Shown piece after piece: positions 40,761 through 50,735 of a DNA stretch of 64,000 nucleotides. Source of the DNA: Bradyrhizobium sp. NDS-1 (GTDB taxonomy: Bacteria > Pseudomonadota > Alphaproteobacteria > Rhizobiales > Xanthobacteraceae). Both the position numbers and the translations under genes were made by a program. Under the pieces are notes generated by a model. It had not been told where the DNA came from. It did no database searches and was given only the letters and a program-made list of their open reading frames with translations. Positions within the stretch are counted from its first letter, which is position 1. Each line of letters begins with the position of its first letter. The stretch is from positions 1 to 64,000 of the forward strand of contig NZ_CP136628.1 of the NCBI RefSeq assembly GCF_032918005.1. The letters run 5' to 3'.

Positions 40761-41879
40761 ATGCCGGATTCCGACCCTATTCAGGACAACCCACGCAACA
40801 CGGCCAATCTGCCCGCCGTCGTGACCCAGGGCGAGGTGATGCGCCCGACCGCGGAAGGATGGCTGCTGCGCGCCATCCGCACGCTGTTCGGCTGGAAGGC
40901 CGGATCGGTGCGCGAAGACCTCCAGGTCGTGCTCAACGCAACGACGCCCGACGACACCGGCTTTTCCGCGGTCGAGCGCACCATGCTGCGCAACATCCTG
41001 GGCCTGCACGAGCGCCGCATCGCCGACGTCATGGTGCATCGCGCCGACATCGTCGCGGTGAAGCGCGACATCCCGCTCGGCGAGTTAATGGACCGCTTCG
41101 AGAGCGCCGGTCATTCGCGCCTCGTCGTTTATAATGAGACGCTGGACGATCCCGTCGGCATCGTCCACATCCGCGACCTGCTCGCTTTCATGACCGCGCG
41201 GGCGCGCGTGTCCGAGGCCACCAAGACCAAGCGCAAGAAACCGCTGCCCGCCGGGCTCGATCTGAAGGCCGTGGACCTTGCGCTGCCGCTCGAGGACGCG
41301 CGTATCATCCGCAAGCTGCTCTACGTGCCGCCGTCGATGCGGGCGATCGACCTGCTCGCGCAGATGCAGGCCACGCGCATCCACCTCGCCCTGGTGGTCG
41401 ACGAATATGGCGGCAGCGACGGCCTGGTTTCGCTCGAGGACATCGTCGAGCAGATCGTCGGTGAGATCGACGACGAGCACGACAGCGACGAGCCGCCCTC
41501 GATCGTGCGCCTGCCCGACAACGCCTTCATCGCCGATGCTCGCGCCAGCCTCGACGACGTCCGCTCGGTGATCGGCGAGGATTTCGTCACCGGTGAAGCC
41601 GGCGAGGAGGTGGAGACGCTGGGCGGCTATCTCGTCAGCTTCGTCGGGCGTCTGCCAGTGCGCGGCGAGGTGATCTCGGGCCCCGGCAATTACGAGGTCG
41701 AGGTGCTCGATGCCGATCCGCGCCGCGTCAAGCGGCTGCGCATCTCGACGCGCAAAGAACGTCCCGCCCCGCGCACCCAGCGCGAGAGCCGGCGTCGCGA
41801 AGCCGCGACGGACAGCGGTCAATCGCCCGCCAGCGACACGCCCAGCCCGCCGCCAAGCGACGGGACGGGCCAACAGTGA
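40761..41879 (+). CDS. Hemolysin/CorC family CBS-domain protein
   Basis: A 372-aa soluble CorC/TlyC-type protein. It has an N-terminal ERTMLRNILGLHERRIADVMVHRADIVAV segment, two CBS domains (about 75-240) with SRLVVYNETLDDPVGIVHIRDL and HLALVVDEYGGSDGLVSLED, and a C-terminal transporter-associated domain (about 255-335). A disordered basic/Pro-rich tail follows. ATG 40761 starts one base after the ybeY stop. Its stop overlaps the lnt GTG (GTGA). The family is linked to magnesium/cobalt efflux, but direct transport is not shown because it lacks membrane spans. Confidence 0.9.
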   Translation: MPDSDPIQDNPRNTANLPAVVTQGEVMRPTAEGWLLRAIRTLFGWKAGSVREDLQVVLNATTPDDTGFSAVERTMLRNILGLHERRIADVMVHRADIVAVKRDIPLGELMDRFESAGHSRLVVYNETLDDPVGIVHIRDLLAFMTARARVSEATKTKRKKPLPAGLDLKAVDLALPLEDARIIRKLLYVPPSMRAIDLLAQMQATRIHLALVVDEYGGSDGLVSLEDIVEQIVGEIDDEHDSDEPPSIVRLPDNAFIADARASLDDVRSVIGEDFVTGEAGEEVETLGGYLVSFVGRLPVRGEVISGPGNYEVEVLDADPRRVKRLRISTRKERPAPRTQRESRRREAATDSGQSPASDTPSPPPSDGTGQQ

Positions 41880-43489
41880 GTCCGTTCCAGCGACTTCGGC
41901 AGATTGCGCTTGCCATCATCCTCGCCTGGGGATGGAAGCGCGCCGTCATCGCGATGGCGGCTGGAGCATTGTCGGTGCTGGCACTGGCGCCGTTCAACCT
42001 CTTCCCGGTGCTGTTCATCACCTTCCCGGTGCTGGTCTGGCTGATCGACGGCACTGGCGCGGGACGCCATGGCGGCGTCCCGGCCGCGGCACTGACCGGC
42101 TACTGGTTCGGCCTCGGCTATTTCGTGCCCGGCCTCTACTGGATCGGCTACGCCTTTTTCGTCGATGCCGATGTGTTCGCCTGGCTGACGCCGTTCGCCG
42201 TGCTCGGCCTGCCGGCCTATCTGTCCGTCTTCACGGCCATTGGCTTTGCGCTGGCACGCCTGCTCTGGACCAAGGACGCCACGCGGGTGCTTGCGCTCGC
42301 AGCAAGCCTCACGTTGAGCGAATGGTTGCGCGGCCATGCCCTGACCGGCTTTCCCTGGAACGCGTTCGGCTATGCGCTCTCCGAGCCGTTGCCGCTGGCG
42401 CAGGCGGCGTCGCTGATCGGACTGTGGGGCATGACGTTCCTGACGGTTGCGATCTTCGCGAGCCCCGCGACCCTGATTGACCGCACGCCCGATCGCCGCC
42501 TGCCATGGCGCGTGCCGGCGGCGGCAATCGCACTCTTGATCGTCATGAGCATCTTCGGCGCGATCCGCCTGTCGCTGCATCCGACCACGATGGTATCGGG
42601 CGCCAAGCTGCGCCTGATGCAGCCGAATCTCCAGCAGAACGCCAAGTTCAACTACGCCGCCAAGGCGGAGGTGATGAAGAAATACCTGGCGTTGTCGGAC
42701 CGCGCCTCGGGTCCGCAATCGACCGGCGTGCGCGATGCCACCATCCTGATCTGGCCGGAATCCGCCTTTCCGTTCTTCCTGACTCGCGAAGCCGACGCGA
42801 TGGCTCAGATTGCAGACCTTCTGCCCAAGGGCACGGTACTGATCACGGGGTCAGTCCGCGCGCCCGACCTGCCCCGGAGCACGCCGATCACGCGTGCCTA
42901 TAATTCGATCTACGTGATCGATCACGACGGCAGCGTGCTCGCAGTGTACGACAAGTTGCATTTGGTGCCGTTCGGCGAATTTCTTCCCTTCCAGGCACTG
43001 ATGGAGAAGCTCGGTTTCGAGCAACTGACGCGTGTGCGCGGCGGCTTCATTCCCGGCACGGTACGACACGCGCTGCCGGTACCCGGTGCACCGCCCGCGC
43101 TGCCGCTGATCTGTTACGAAGCCATCTTTCCCGGCGAAGTGGCTGGACGCAACGAGCGTCCGGGCTGGATCGTGAACCTCACCAATGATGGTTGGTTCGG
43201 CATCTCGACCGGCCCCTATCAGCATCTGGAGCAGTCGCGGATGCGCGCGATCGAACTCGGATTGCCGCTGGTTCGCTCCGCCAATACCGGTATCTCCGCC
43301 GTGATCGATCCGGTGGGCCGCAACGTCGCCAGCCTCGGCCTCGGCATCGAAGGCATTTTGGATGCAAACCTGCCGGCCGCGATCCCGCCGACCGTCTACG
43401 CACGGGTGGGTGACGCGCCCGCAGCCATGCTCGTCGCGCTTGCGGTGATCCTGGCGGTCCGCCGACGCGTTACCAAGCTGCAGAGCTGA
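41876..43489 (+). CDS. lnt: Apolipoprotein N-acyltransferase
   Basis: Lnt adds the third acyl chain to bacterial lipoproteins in the inner membrane. The 537-aa product has an N-terminal region of about six hydrophobic segments, then a nitrilase-like periplasmic domain with the catalytic triad: Glu in IWPESAFPF, Lys in YDKLHLVPFGEFLP, and Cys in LICYEAIFPGEV. A final hydrophobic segment ends the protein. GTG 41876 overlaps the corC-type stop by GTGA, fixing the start and implying translational coupling. Confidence 0.95.
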   Translation: MSPFQRLRQIALAIILAWGWKRAVIAMAAGALSVLALAPFNLFPVLFITFPVLVWLIDGTGAGRHGGVPAAALTGYWFGLGYFVPGLYWIGYAFFVDADVFAWLTPFAVLGLPAYLSVFTAIGFALARLLWTKDATRVLALAASLTLSEWLRGHALTGFPWNAFGYALSEPLPLAQAASLIGLWGMTFLTVAIFASPATLIDRTPDRRLPWRVPAAAIALLIVMSIFGAIRLSLHPTTMVSGAKLRLMQPNLQQNAKFNYAAKAEVMKKYLALSDRASGPQSTGVRDATILIWPESAFPFFLTREADAMAQIADLLPKGTVLITGSVRAPDLPRSTPITRAYNSIYVIDHDGSVLAVYDKLHLVPFGEFLPFQALMEKLGFEQLTRVRGGFIPGTVRHALPVPGAPPALPLICYEAIFPGEVAGRNERPGWIVNLTNDGWFGISTGPYQHLEQSRMRAIELGLPLVRSANTGISAVIDPVGRNVASLGLGIEGILDANLPAAIPPTVYARVGDAPAAMLVALAVILAVRRRVTKLQS

Positions 43490-43526
43490 TCGCACCGTCG
43501 CAGCGGAGGTAGCCGGAAACTTTTGA

Positions 43527-43545
43527 CAACCGCAGTCCACGGTTG
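43527..43545. promoter_or_regulatory. Candidate operator CAACCG-N7-CGGTTG
   Basis: CAACCG (43527-43532) and CGGTTG (43540-43545) form a perfect inverted repeat with a 7-nt spacer. It lies between two TTGACA hexamers (43523-43528 and 43543-43548), about 165 bp upstream of the helix-turn-helix regulator gene. An operator overlapping a promoter -35 element is plausible; no good -10 hexamer is evident, so confidence is low. The rest of the 220-bp gap shows nothing else clear. Confidence 0.35.
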
Positions 43546-43709
43546 ACAGACTGCACACGGGCTCCCCATTCTGCACCGACTGCAAAAGACAGTGGGCATT
43601 GCTAAATTTCTCCGCAATGTTTCCCAATAAGAGGGTTTGATTTGACGTTGCTTGCACCTGACGCACTCCGGTTGATTGCGCTGAAGGTGGTGTTTGGAGG
43701 ACTGGGGAA

Positions 43710-44123
43710 ATGTCGAAAGCGCCCAACCCTGTTGACAAATATGTCGGCAGTCGCGTGCGTATGCGCCGCATCATGTTGGGCATGAGTCAGGAAAAGCTCG
43801 GTGAAGCTTTGGGCCTGACTTTCCAGCAGATACAGAAGTACGAGAAGGGCACCAACCGGGTCGGCGCAAGCCGCATCCAGCAAATCGCCGAGATTCTGCA
43901 GGTCCCCGTGTCCTTCCTGTTCGAAGGCGGTCCGAGCGGCGTGCCGGGTCCGGACGGCTTCGCCGAAGGCGCCTCGCCCTCCTACGTGTCGGACTTTCTC
44001 GCGACCTCCGAAGGACTTGCCTTGACCAAGGCGTTCACGCGAATCACCGACTCGAAGATGCGCCGCTCGATCGTCGATCTCGTCGAGCAGATCGCGGCTC
44101 GCGAAGGGCCCGACAAGCGCTGA
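43710..44123 (+). CDS. XRE-type helix-turn-helix transcriptional regulator (PraR-like)
   Basis: A 137-residue regulator. Residues about 10-70 form an XRE helix-turn-helix (RVRMRRIMLGMSQEKLGEAL, FQQIQKYEKGTNRVGASRIQ), followed by a short C-terminal region with SDFLATSEGLALTKAFTRI. The whole protein strongly resembles rhizobial PraR, which represses quorum-sensing and attachment genes in Rhizobium and nodulation-related genes in Azorhizobium. Its position after lnt is the same as in rhizobia. ATG 43710 gives the full family length. Confidence 0.85.
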   Translation: MSKAPNPVDKYVGSRVRMRRIMLGMSQEKLGEALGLTFQQIQKYEKGTNRVGASRIQQIAEILQVPVSFLFEGGPSGVPGPDGFAEGASPSYVSDFLATSEGLALTKAFTRITDSKMRRSIVDLVEQIAAREGPDKR

Positions 44124-44237
44124 TACGACCTCGATAGCGATTTGAGACCGCGTCAAATCTGGCCTATGTCGTCATTCAAGGCCGCGCTTTGACGCGCGTC
44201 CGCTTCGATGATGCGATTCAAAGGCACAGATGCGTCC

Positions 44238-45365
44238 ATGGCCAACTCGAATTGGTTCGATTCTCAAACTATTCTCGATGGCATCCGCCGCTGGGTGGAG
44301 GTCGAGACGCCGACGGAAGCGCCTGAACAGGTCAACAAGCTGATCTCTGTGGTCGCGGACCAATACCGCGATCTGCCCGTCACGCTCGAGCGCGTCGCCG
44401 GCGTCGATGGCTGCGGCGATCATCTCATCGCGCGGTCGAACTGGGGCCATGACAGGCCGGGCATCCTGGTGCTGAGCCACCTCGATACCGTTCATCCCCT
44501 CGGATTCATCGAGCGCCTGCCGTTCAAGGTCGAAGGCGACGTCGCGTTCGGTCCCGGCATCTACGACATGAAGGGCGGTGCCTACATCGCCCTTCACGCC
44601 TTTCAGGCGCTCTGCGCGGGCGGCGATCGTTCGCCCCTCGGCATCACGCATTTGTTCACCTCCGACGAGGAGATCGGCAGCCCCACCTCGCGCGCACTCA
44701 TCGAGCAGGAAGGACGCAGGGCCAAATACGTGCTGGTGACGGAGCCGGCACGTGACGGCGGCAAGATTGTCACCGGACGCAAGGGCGTCGGCCGCTTTCG
44801 CGTGTTCGTCAAGGGCGTACCGGCGCATGCCGGCACCCGGCCCGAAGACGGCCGCAGCGCCGTCCGCGAGCTCGCCAACGTCATCCTGGCGCTGGAAGGG
44901 ATGAACGACCTGGAACGCGGCGTCACCGTCAATGTCGGAGTGGTGCGCGGCGGCACGCGCCCCAACGTCACGCCGGAAGAGGCCTATGCCGAGGTCGATT
45001 TGCGCGTGCTGAGCCTCAAGGATGCGGACGAGTTCGTCGGCAAGATCCTCGCGCTCACGTCGAAGACCGACGGCGTCACCGTCAAGGTCACGGGCGAGCT
45101 CAACCGACCGCCTTACGAGAAGAGCAACGCAGGCGCTTCGCTGTACGAGCATGCGAAGACGCTCGCCAGCGAGATCGGCTTCGAGCTGATCGACACCCAC
45201 ACCGGCGGCGGCTCGGACGGCAATTTCACCGCCGCCCACACCGCAACGCTCGACGGGCTCGGCGTCGACGGCAAGGGCGCGCACACCCATTATGAGCAGC
45301 TCTATATCTCGTCGCTCGCACCGCGCGCGCGGCTGCTCCATCGCCTGTATCAGACGCTGCGATGA
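44238..45365 (+). CDS. M20 family metallopeptidase (glutamate carboxypeptidase-like)
   Basis: A zinc-dependent aminoacylase/carboxypeptidase of the M20 family (CPG2/ArgE/DapE group). Metal-binding motifs are SHLDTVHP, GPGIYDMKGG, TSDEEIGSPTS and TEPARDGG, and the C-terminal catalytic-domain segment TGGGSDGNFTAAH contains the last His. From ATG 44238 it is 375 aa; ATG 44208 or 44211 would add up to ten residues and the choice is not firm. The stop overlaps the trmB start (ATGA), so it is translationally coupled to trmB. In several rhizobia metK occupies this slot between the regulator and trmB. Confidence 0.88.
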   Translation: MANSNWFDSQTILDGIRRWVEVETPTEAPEQVNKLISVVADQYRDLPVTLERVAGVDGCGDHLIARSNWGHDRPGILVLSHLDTVHPLGFIERLPFKVEGDVAFGPGIYDMKGGAYIALHAFQALCAGGDRSPLGITHLFTSDEEIGSPTSRALIEQEGRRAKYVLVTEPARDGGKIVTGRKGVGRFRVFVKGVPAHAGTRPEDGRSAVRELANVILALEGMNDLERGVTVNVGVVRGGTRPNVTPEEAYAEVDLRVLSLKDADEFVGKILALTSKTDGVTVKVTGELNRPPYEKSNAGASLYEHAKTLASEIGFELIDTHTGGGSDGNFTAAHTATLDGLGVDGKGAHTHYEQLYISSLAPRARLLHRLYQTLR

Positions 45366-46072
45366 GCGAGCGCAAATCAGACCCCGATCGCGAGGACCGC
45401 GAACGCGCCTTCTTCGGGCGCCGCAAGGGCCACAAGCTCAGGCAGCACCAGGCCGAGCTGGTCGATCATCTGCTGCCGCATCTTGCCCTCGACATCGAGG
45501 GTGAAACGCCGGCGGATGCCCGCGAGATCTTTGGCCTCGCGGCCGAAGACGTGCGGCTCGAGATCGGCTTCGGCGGCGGCGAGCATCTGGCGGCCGAGGC
45601 ACAGAACTTCGCCACGACAGGCTTCATCGGCTGCGAGCCTTACGTCAACGGCATGGCAAAGATCCTCGCGCAGATCGAGGCCGCCAACGTCGGCAACATC
45701 CGCCTGTTCGCGGGCGATGCTGCCGAACTGCTGGCCTGGCTTCCGAAGGCATCACTATCCCGGATCGACCTGATCCATCCCGATCCCTGGCCGAAGCGGC
45801 GGCACTGGAAACGCCGCTTCGTCCAGGACAGGACGATCGCCGCGATGGCGCGCGTGCTGAAGCCGAACGGCGAATTCCGCTTCGTCTGCGACATCGACGA
45901 TTACTGCGCGTGGACGCTGTCGCATCTTGCGCGTTCGCAGGATTTCGTCTGGCTTGCCGAACGTGCCGACGACTTCAGGAAACCATGGGCCGGATACACC
46001 ATGACCCGCTACGGCCGGAAGGCAGCGCGCGAAGGACGCAAGGCGGCGTATCTGCGGTTCAGGCGGGTGTAG
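45362..46072 (+). CDS. trmB: tRNA (guanine-N7-)-methyltransferase TrmB
   Basis: TrmB methylates N7 of G46 in tRNA variable loops using SAM. The 236-aa product has the SAM-binding motif LEIGFGGGEHLAAEA, the GCEPYVNG segment, and the catalytic/RNA-contact motif HPDPWPKRRHWKRRFVQ. ATG 45362 overlaps the stop of the upstream peptidase. It has a longer N-terminal arm rich in basic residues (FFGRRKGHKLRQHQ), normal for alphaproteobacterial TrmB. Confidence 0.95.
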   Translation: MSERKSDPDREDRERAFFGRRKGHKLRQHQAELVDHLLPHLALDIEGETPADAREIFGLAAEDVRLEIGFGGGEHLAAEAQNFATTGFIGCEPYVNGMAKILAQIEAANVGNIRLFAGDAAELLAWLPKASLSRIDLIHPDPWPKRRHWKRRFVQDRTIAAMARVLKPNGEFRFVCDIDDYCAWTLSHLARSQDFVWLAERADDFRKPWAGYTMTRYGRKAAREGRKAAYLRFRRV

Positions 46073-46095
46073 ATCTTGTGCACGCCCTCCGCGAT

Positions 46096-46126
46096 CGTCA
46101 TGTCCGGGCTTGTCCCGGTTATGACG
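46096..46126. repeat. Hairpin between convergent trmB and DUF2336 genes
   Basis: CGTCAT (46096-46101) with CCGGG (46104-46108) pairs with CCCGG (46114-46118) and ATGACG (46121-46126), with a small internal loop and a 5-nt apical loop. It belongs with the GTCATG-type palindromes at 7301-7331 and 35060-35139, and has no U-run. Confidence 0.65.
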
Positions 46127-46146
46127 ACGTAAGACATGGACCTGGA

Positions 46147-47229
46147 TTAAATCGTCTGCCGGTTGCGCCAGAAGTTCACGACGCGCTCGGCGGTCGTCGG
46201 CATCAGGCGTGTGAAGTTGACGCGCGCGCCCTCGATGTCGGCATCGGCCGGCGTGCGGTGCGGACCGTACCAGAGCAGGATGAGCGCGCGCACCGTAGGC
46301 CAGCCCAGATTCAGCACCCGACCGATGATGAGGATCGGATCGTAGCGGTCGCCTGAAATCAGGCGGTCGAGAACCGAAAGGCGGACGCCGGACATCGCCG
46401 AGAGCGACGCGATCGATTCCTCGTATTTGTTCGCCTTGGCGAAGCCGAGCAGCGCGCTCTCGCCGAGATGGCCCTCGCGATGCAAGGTGAGTACCGTGCG
46501 CTGTGCCCCGGAGAAATCGCGCCGCGGACCCGGCGGCAGCGCGGCTTCCTCGATCGCCGCCATCGCGCGCTTGATCTCGAGCTGGCGCGCGGGGTTGACC
46601 ACGCTGGAGAGGCGCCGGCGGATGACGTCGAGCGTCCCGTCGAGAAGCTCTTTCAGGTGCTCGCCCGAAAGATCGTTGCGCTGACCGATCCTGAGCGTCA
46701 AGACGCCGTCCTGTGCCGCGCGCTTGATCATCTCGGAATAGCTGCCCGGCGAGAACACTGCGCCGGCATTGCCGGCGGCGCGGCGCACCACGTCGCGATC
46801 GCCGCGCTCGACCAGCACGTCGGTGATCTCGGCCGACAATGCGGGCCGCTCGGTCATCGCCAGCAGATGGCCCTGGCCCTTCAGCCGCGCGATCTCGACC
46901 AGGGCTGCGTCATCGAGCACGGGCGAGCGGCGCAGCACGGGGGCCGCCACCATGATCTCGTTTTCGCGCGCGAGTTGATTGACCAGATGCGGCGGCGCGT
47001 TGTTCAGGTGCGAGAAGCGCTCGGCCAGGTCGATGCGCGAGGCGAGCTCGGCATGTGGGACGAGATCGATCAGGAGATTGTCGAAGAGATCGATGAGCTC
47101 GGGACGAAGATTGGCGGAATCCTGGAAGAACAATTCGGAGATGGCGCGCGCGATCTCGCCGCGTCGCCGCGGATCGCCGCGTTTGACGATGTCGTCCAGT
47201 CCGGTAATGAGCGACGTGGCAACGGTCAT
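46147..47229 (-). CDS. DUF2336 domain-containing protein
   Basis: A 360-residue cytoplasmic, almost entirely helical protein matching the alphaproteobacterial DUF2336 family, whose function is not known to me. Visible are HEAT-like helical repeats (REIARAISELFFQD, HLVNQLARENEIMVAAPVL) and a segment SDMLVERGDRDVV-like, ending in LGWPTVRALILLWYG. It has no signal peptide or membrane span. It is divergent to the rimP operon; the gap holds the rimP promoter and attenuator-like terminator. Confidence 0.82.
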   Translation of the reverse strand: MTVATSLITGLDDIVKRGDPRRRGEIARAISELFFQDSANLRPELIDLFDNLLIDLVPHAELASRIDLAERFSHLNNAPPHLVNQLARENEIMVAAPVLRRSPVLDDAALVEIARLKGQGHLLAMTERPALSAEITDVLVERGDRDVVRRAAGNAGAVFSPGSYSEMIKRAAQDGVLTLRIGQRNDLSGEHLKELLDGTLDVIRRRLSSVVNPARQLEIKRAMAAIEEAALPPGPRRDFSGAQRTVLTLHREGHLGESALLGFAKANKYEESIASLSAMSGVRLSVLDRLISGDRYDPILIIGRVLNLGWPTVRALILLWYGPHRTPADADIEGARVNFTRLMPTTAERVVNFWRNRQTI

Positions 47230-47381
47230 GAAAGCGCAACTCGATCAGGGCACGCCGCGGGTGCGCCCTGGTCCAAGCCGCCCCACAATCAGGGAATTTA
47301 GCCTTCCGAGGTGAAAGAAGCGTTAGGCCCGGGGAGGCCGCGAATCGGGCGCAAAAAGCCTCGTTTGGCCCGCGATGGGCC

Positions 47382-47410
47382 TTGTCCGGGGGGATCAAAA
47401 GCGCTATATC
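47382..47410 (+). promoter_or_regulatory. Promoter for the rimP-nusA-infB operon
   Basis: TTGTCC (47382-47387), a 17-nt spacer and TATATC (47405-47410) match a housekeeping sigma promoter well for this genome. Transcription would start near 47417, about 170 nt before rimP and about 30 nt before an intrinsic terminator. The 360-bp gap around it holds no gene. Confidence 0.6.
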
Positions 47411-47446
47411 AACGCCAATTCATCTTCTCATACGATCCGCGTAGTG

Positions 47447-47478
47447 AGAGTGGGCCCGAAAGGACCCGCTCTTTTTTG
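47447..47478 (+). terminator. Intrinsic terminator (attenuator candidate) in the rimP leader
   Basis: A strong stem (AGAGTGGGCC pairing with GGACCCGCTCT, one bulged A) with a CGAAA loop at 47447-47472 is followed by TTTTTT. It lies between the promoter at 47382-47410 and the rimP start at 47590. As it precedes the operon that encodes NusA, a factor acting on pausing and termination, an attenuator that tunes read-through is attractive but inferred. It may instead end a short leader RNA. Confidence 0.75.
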
Positions 47479-47559
47479 TTACCTGAATGCGGCTTGGCGG
47501 AAGATGCGGCCCGACGCGTGTCGGGAGAGTTCCGAAGCGGGCTTTGAAATCTTAGTTAA

Positions 47560-48345
<786 letters not shown>

Positions 48346-48347
48346 CC

Positions 48348-49958
<1,611 letters not shown>

Positions 49959-49981
49959 GGGCGAAGGAGGATGTCGCCCGG

Positions 49982-50665
49982 ATGCTCACCGATACTGACC
50001 TCGAACTCGACCATGGACCGCGGACCGAAAGGTCCGCGACCATGCGGATGTGCGCGGTCAGTCGGCAGGTCCGGCCGATCGACGAGCTGATCCGCTTCGT
50101 CATTTCGCCACAAGGCGACGTGGTTCCGGATCTCAAGCGCAAGCTGCCCGGACGCGGCATGTGGCTCACAGCCTCCCGCGGGGTGGTTGCGGAAGCCGTG
50201 CGGCGTCACCAATTTAGCAAGGCCTTCAAGCGCGAGCTGCGCATCCCTCAGACGCTTCCCGCCGACATCGAAGCGCTCCTGGTTCGGAGCGTGACGGAAG
50301 CCCTTGGGATCGCTGCCAAGGCCGGCCAGGTCGTGGCCGGCTTCGGCAAGGTCGAAAGCGCCCTCGGGGAAGGCACGGTCGAGGTCCTGATCCACGCCAG
50401 CGACGGGGCCGCGGACGGAATCCGCAAATTGGACATGCTGGCGCGTCAAAATGCCGGAAATCGCGGCGCCAAGCCGCAGATTCCCGTCATCACCGCACTG
50501 AAATCGATAGAATTGGATTTGGCACTGACCCGGTCAAATGTGATACATGCTGCCGTGCTCGCGGGCCCGGCGAGCAAGTCATTCCTGTCACGTAGCCAGA
50601 TGCTGGTCCGATACCGGATGGCGGACGATGACAAGACTGCCGAAAAGCACGGCCAGGATTTCTGA
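49982..50665 (+). CDS. RNA-binding protein, YlxR domain plus L7Ae-like domain
   Basis: A 227-residue protein. The N-terminal half is a YlxR domain (MRMCAVSRQVRPIDELIRFV, LKRKLPGRGMWLTASRGVV) and the middle is an L7Ae/YlxQ-like RNA-binding fold (LLVRSVTEALGIAAKAGQVVAGFGKVESAL, VLIHASDGAADG). In Firmicutes these are two separate genes between nusA and infB; here they are one protein, as in many alphaproteobacteria. It probably binds RNA within the translation operon, but its role is not settled. Confidence 0.9.
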   Translation: MLTDTDLELDHGPRTERSATMRMCAVSRQVRPIDELIRFVISPQGDVVPDLKRKLPGRGMWLTASRGVVAEAVRRHQFSKAFKRELRIPQTLPADIEALLVRSVTEALGIAAKAGQVVAGFGKVESALGEGTVEVLIHASDGAADGIRKLDMLARQNAGNRGAKPQIPVITALKSIELDLALTRSNVIHAAVLAGPASKSFLSRSQMLVRYRMADDDKTAEKHGQDF

Positions 50666-50735
50666 GAGACAACGACGACCCAATTGGACGGTGCGGCAAC
50701 GCACAACACTGATAAATCAGGATTAGGACTGCTGA

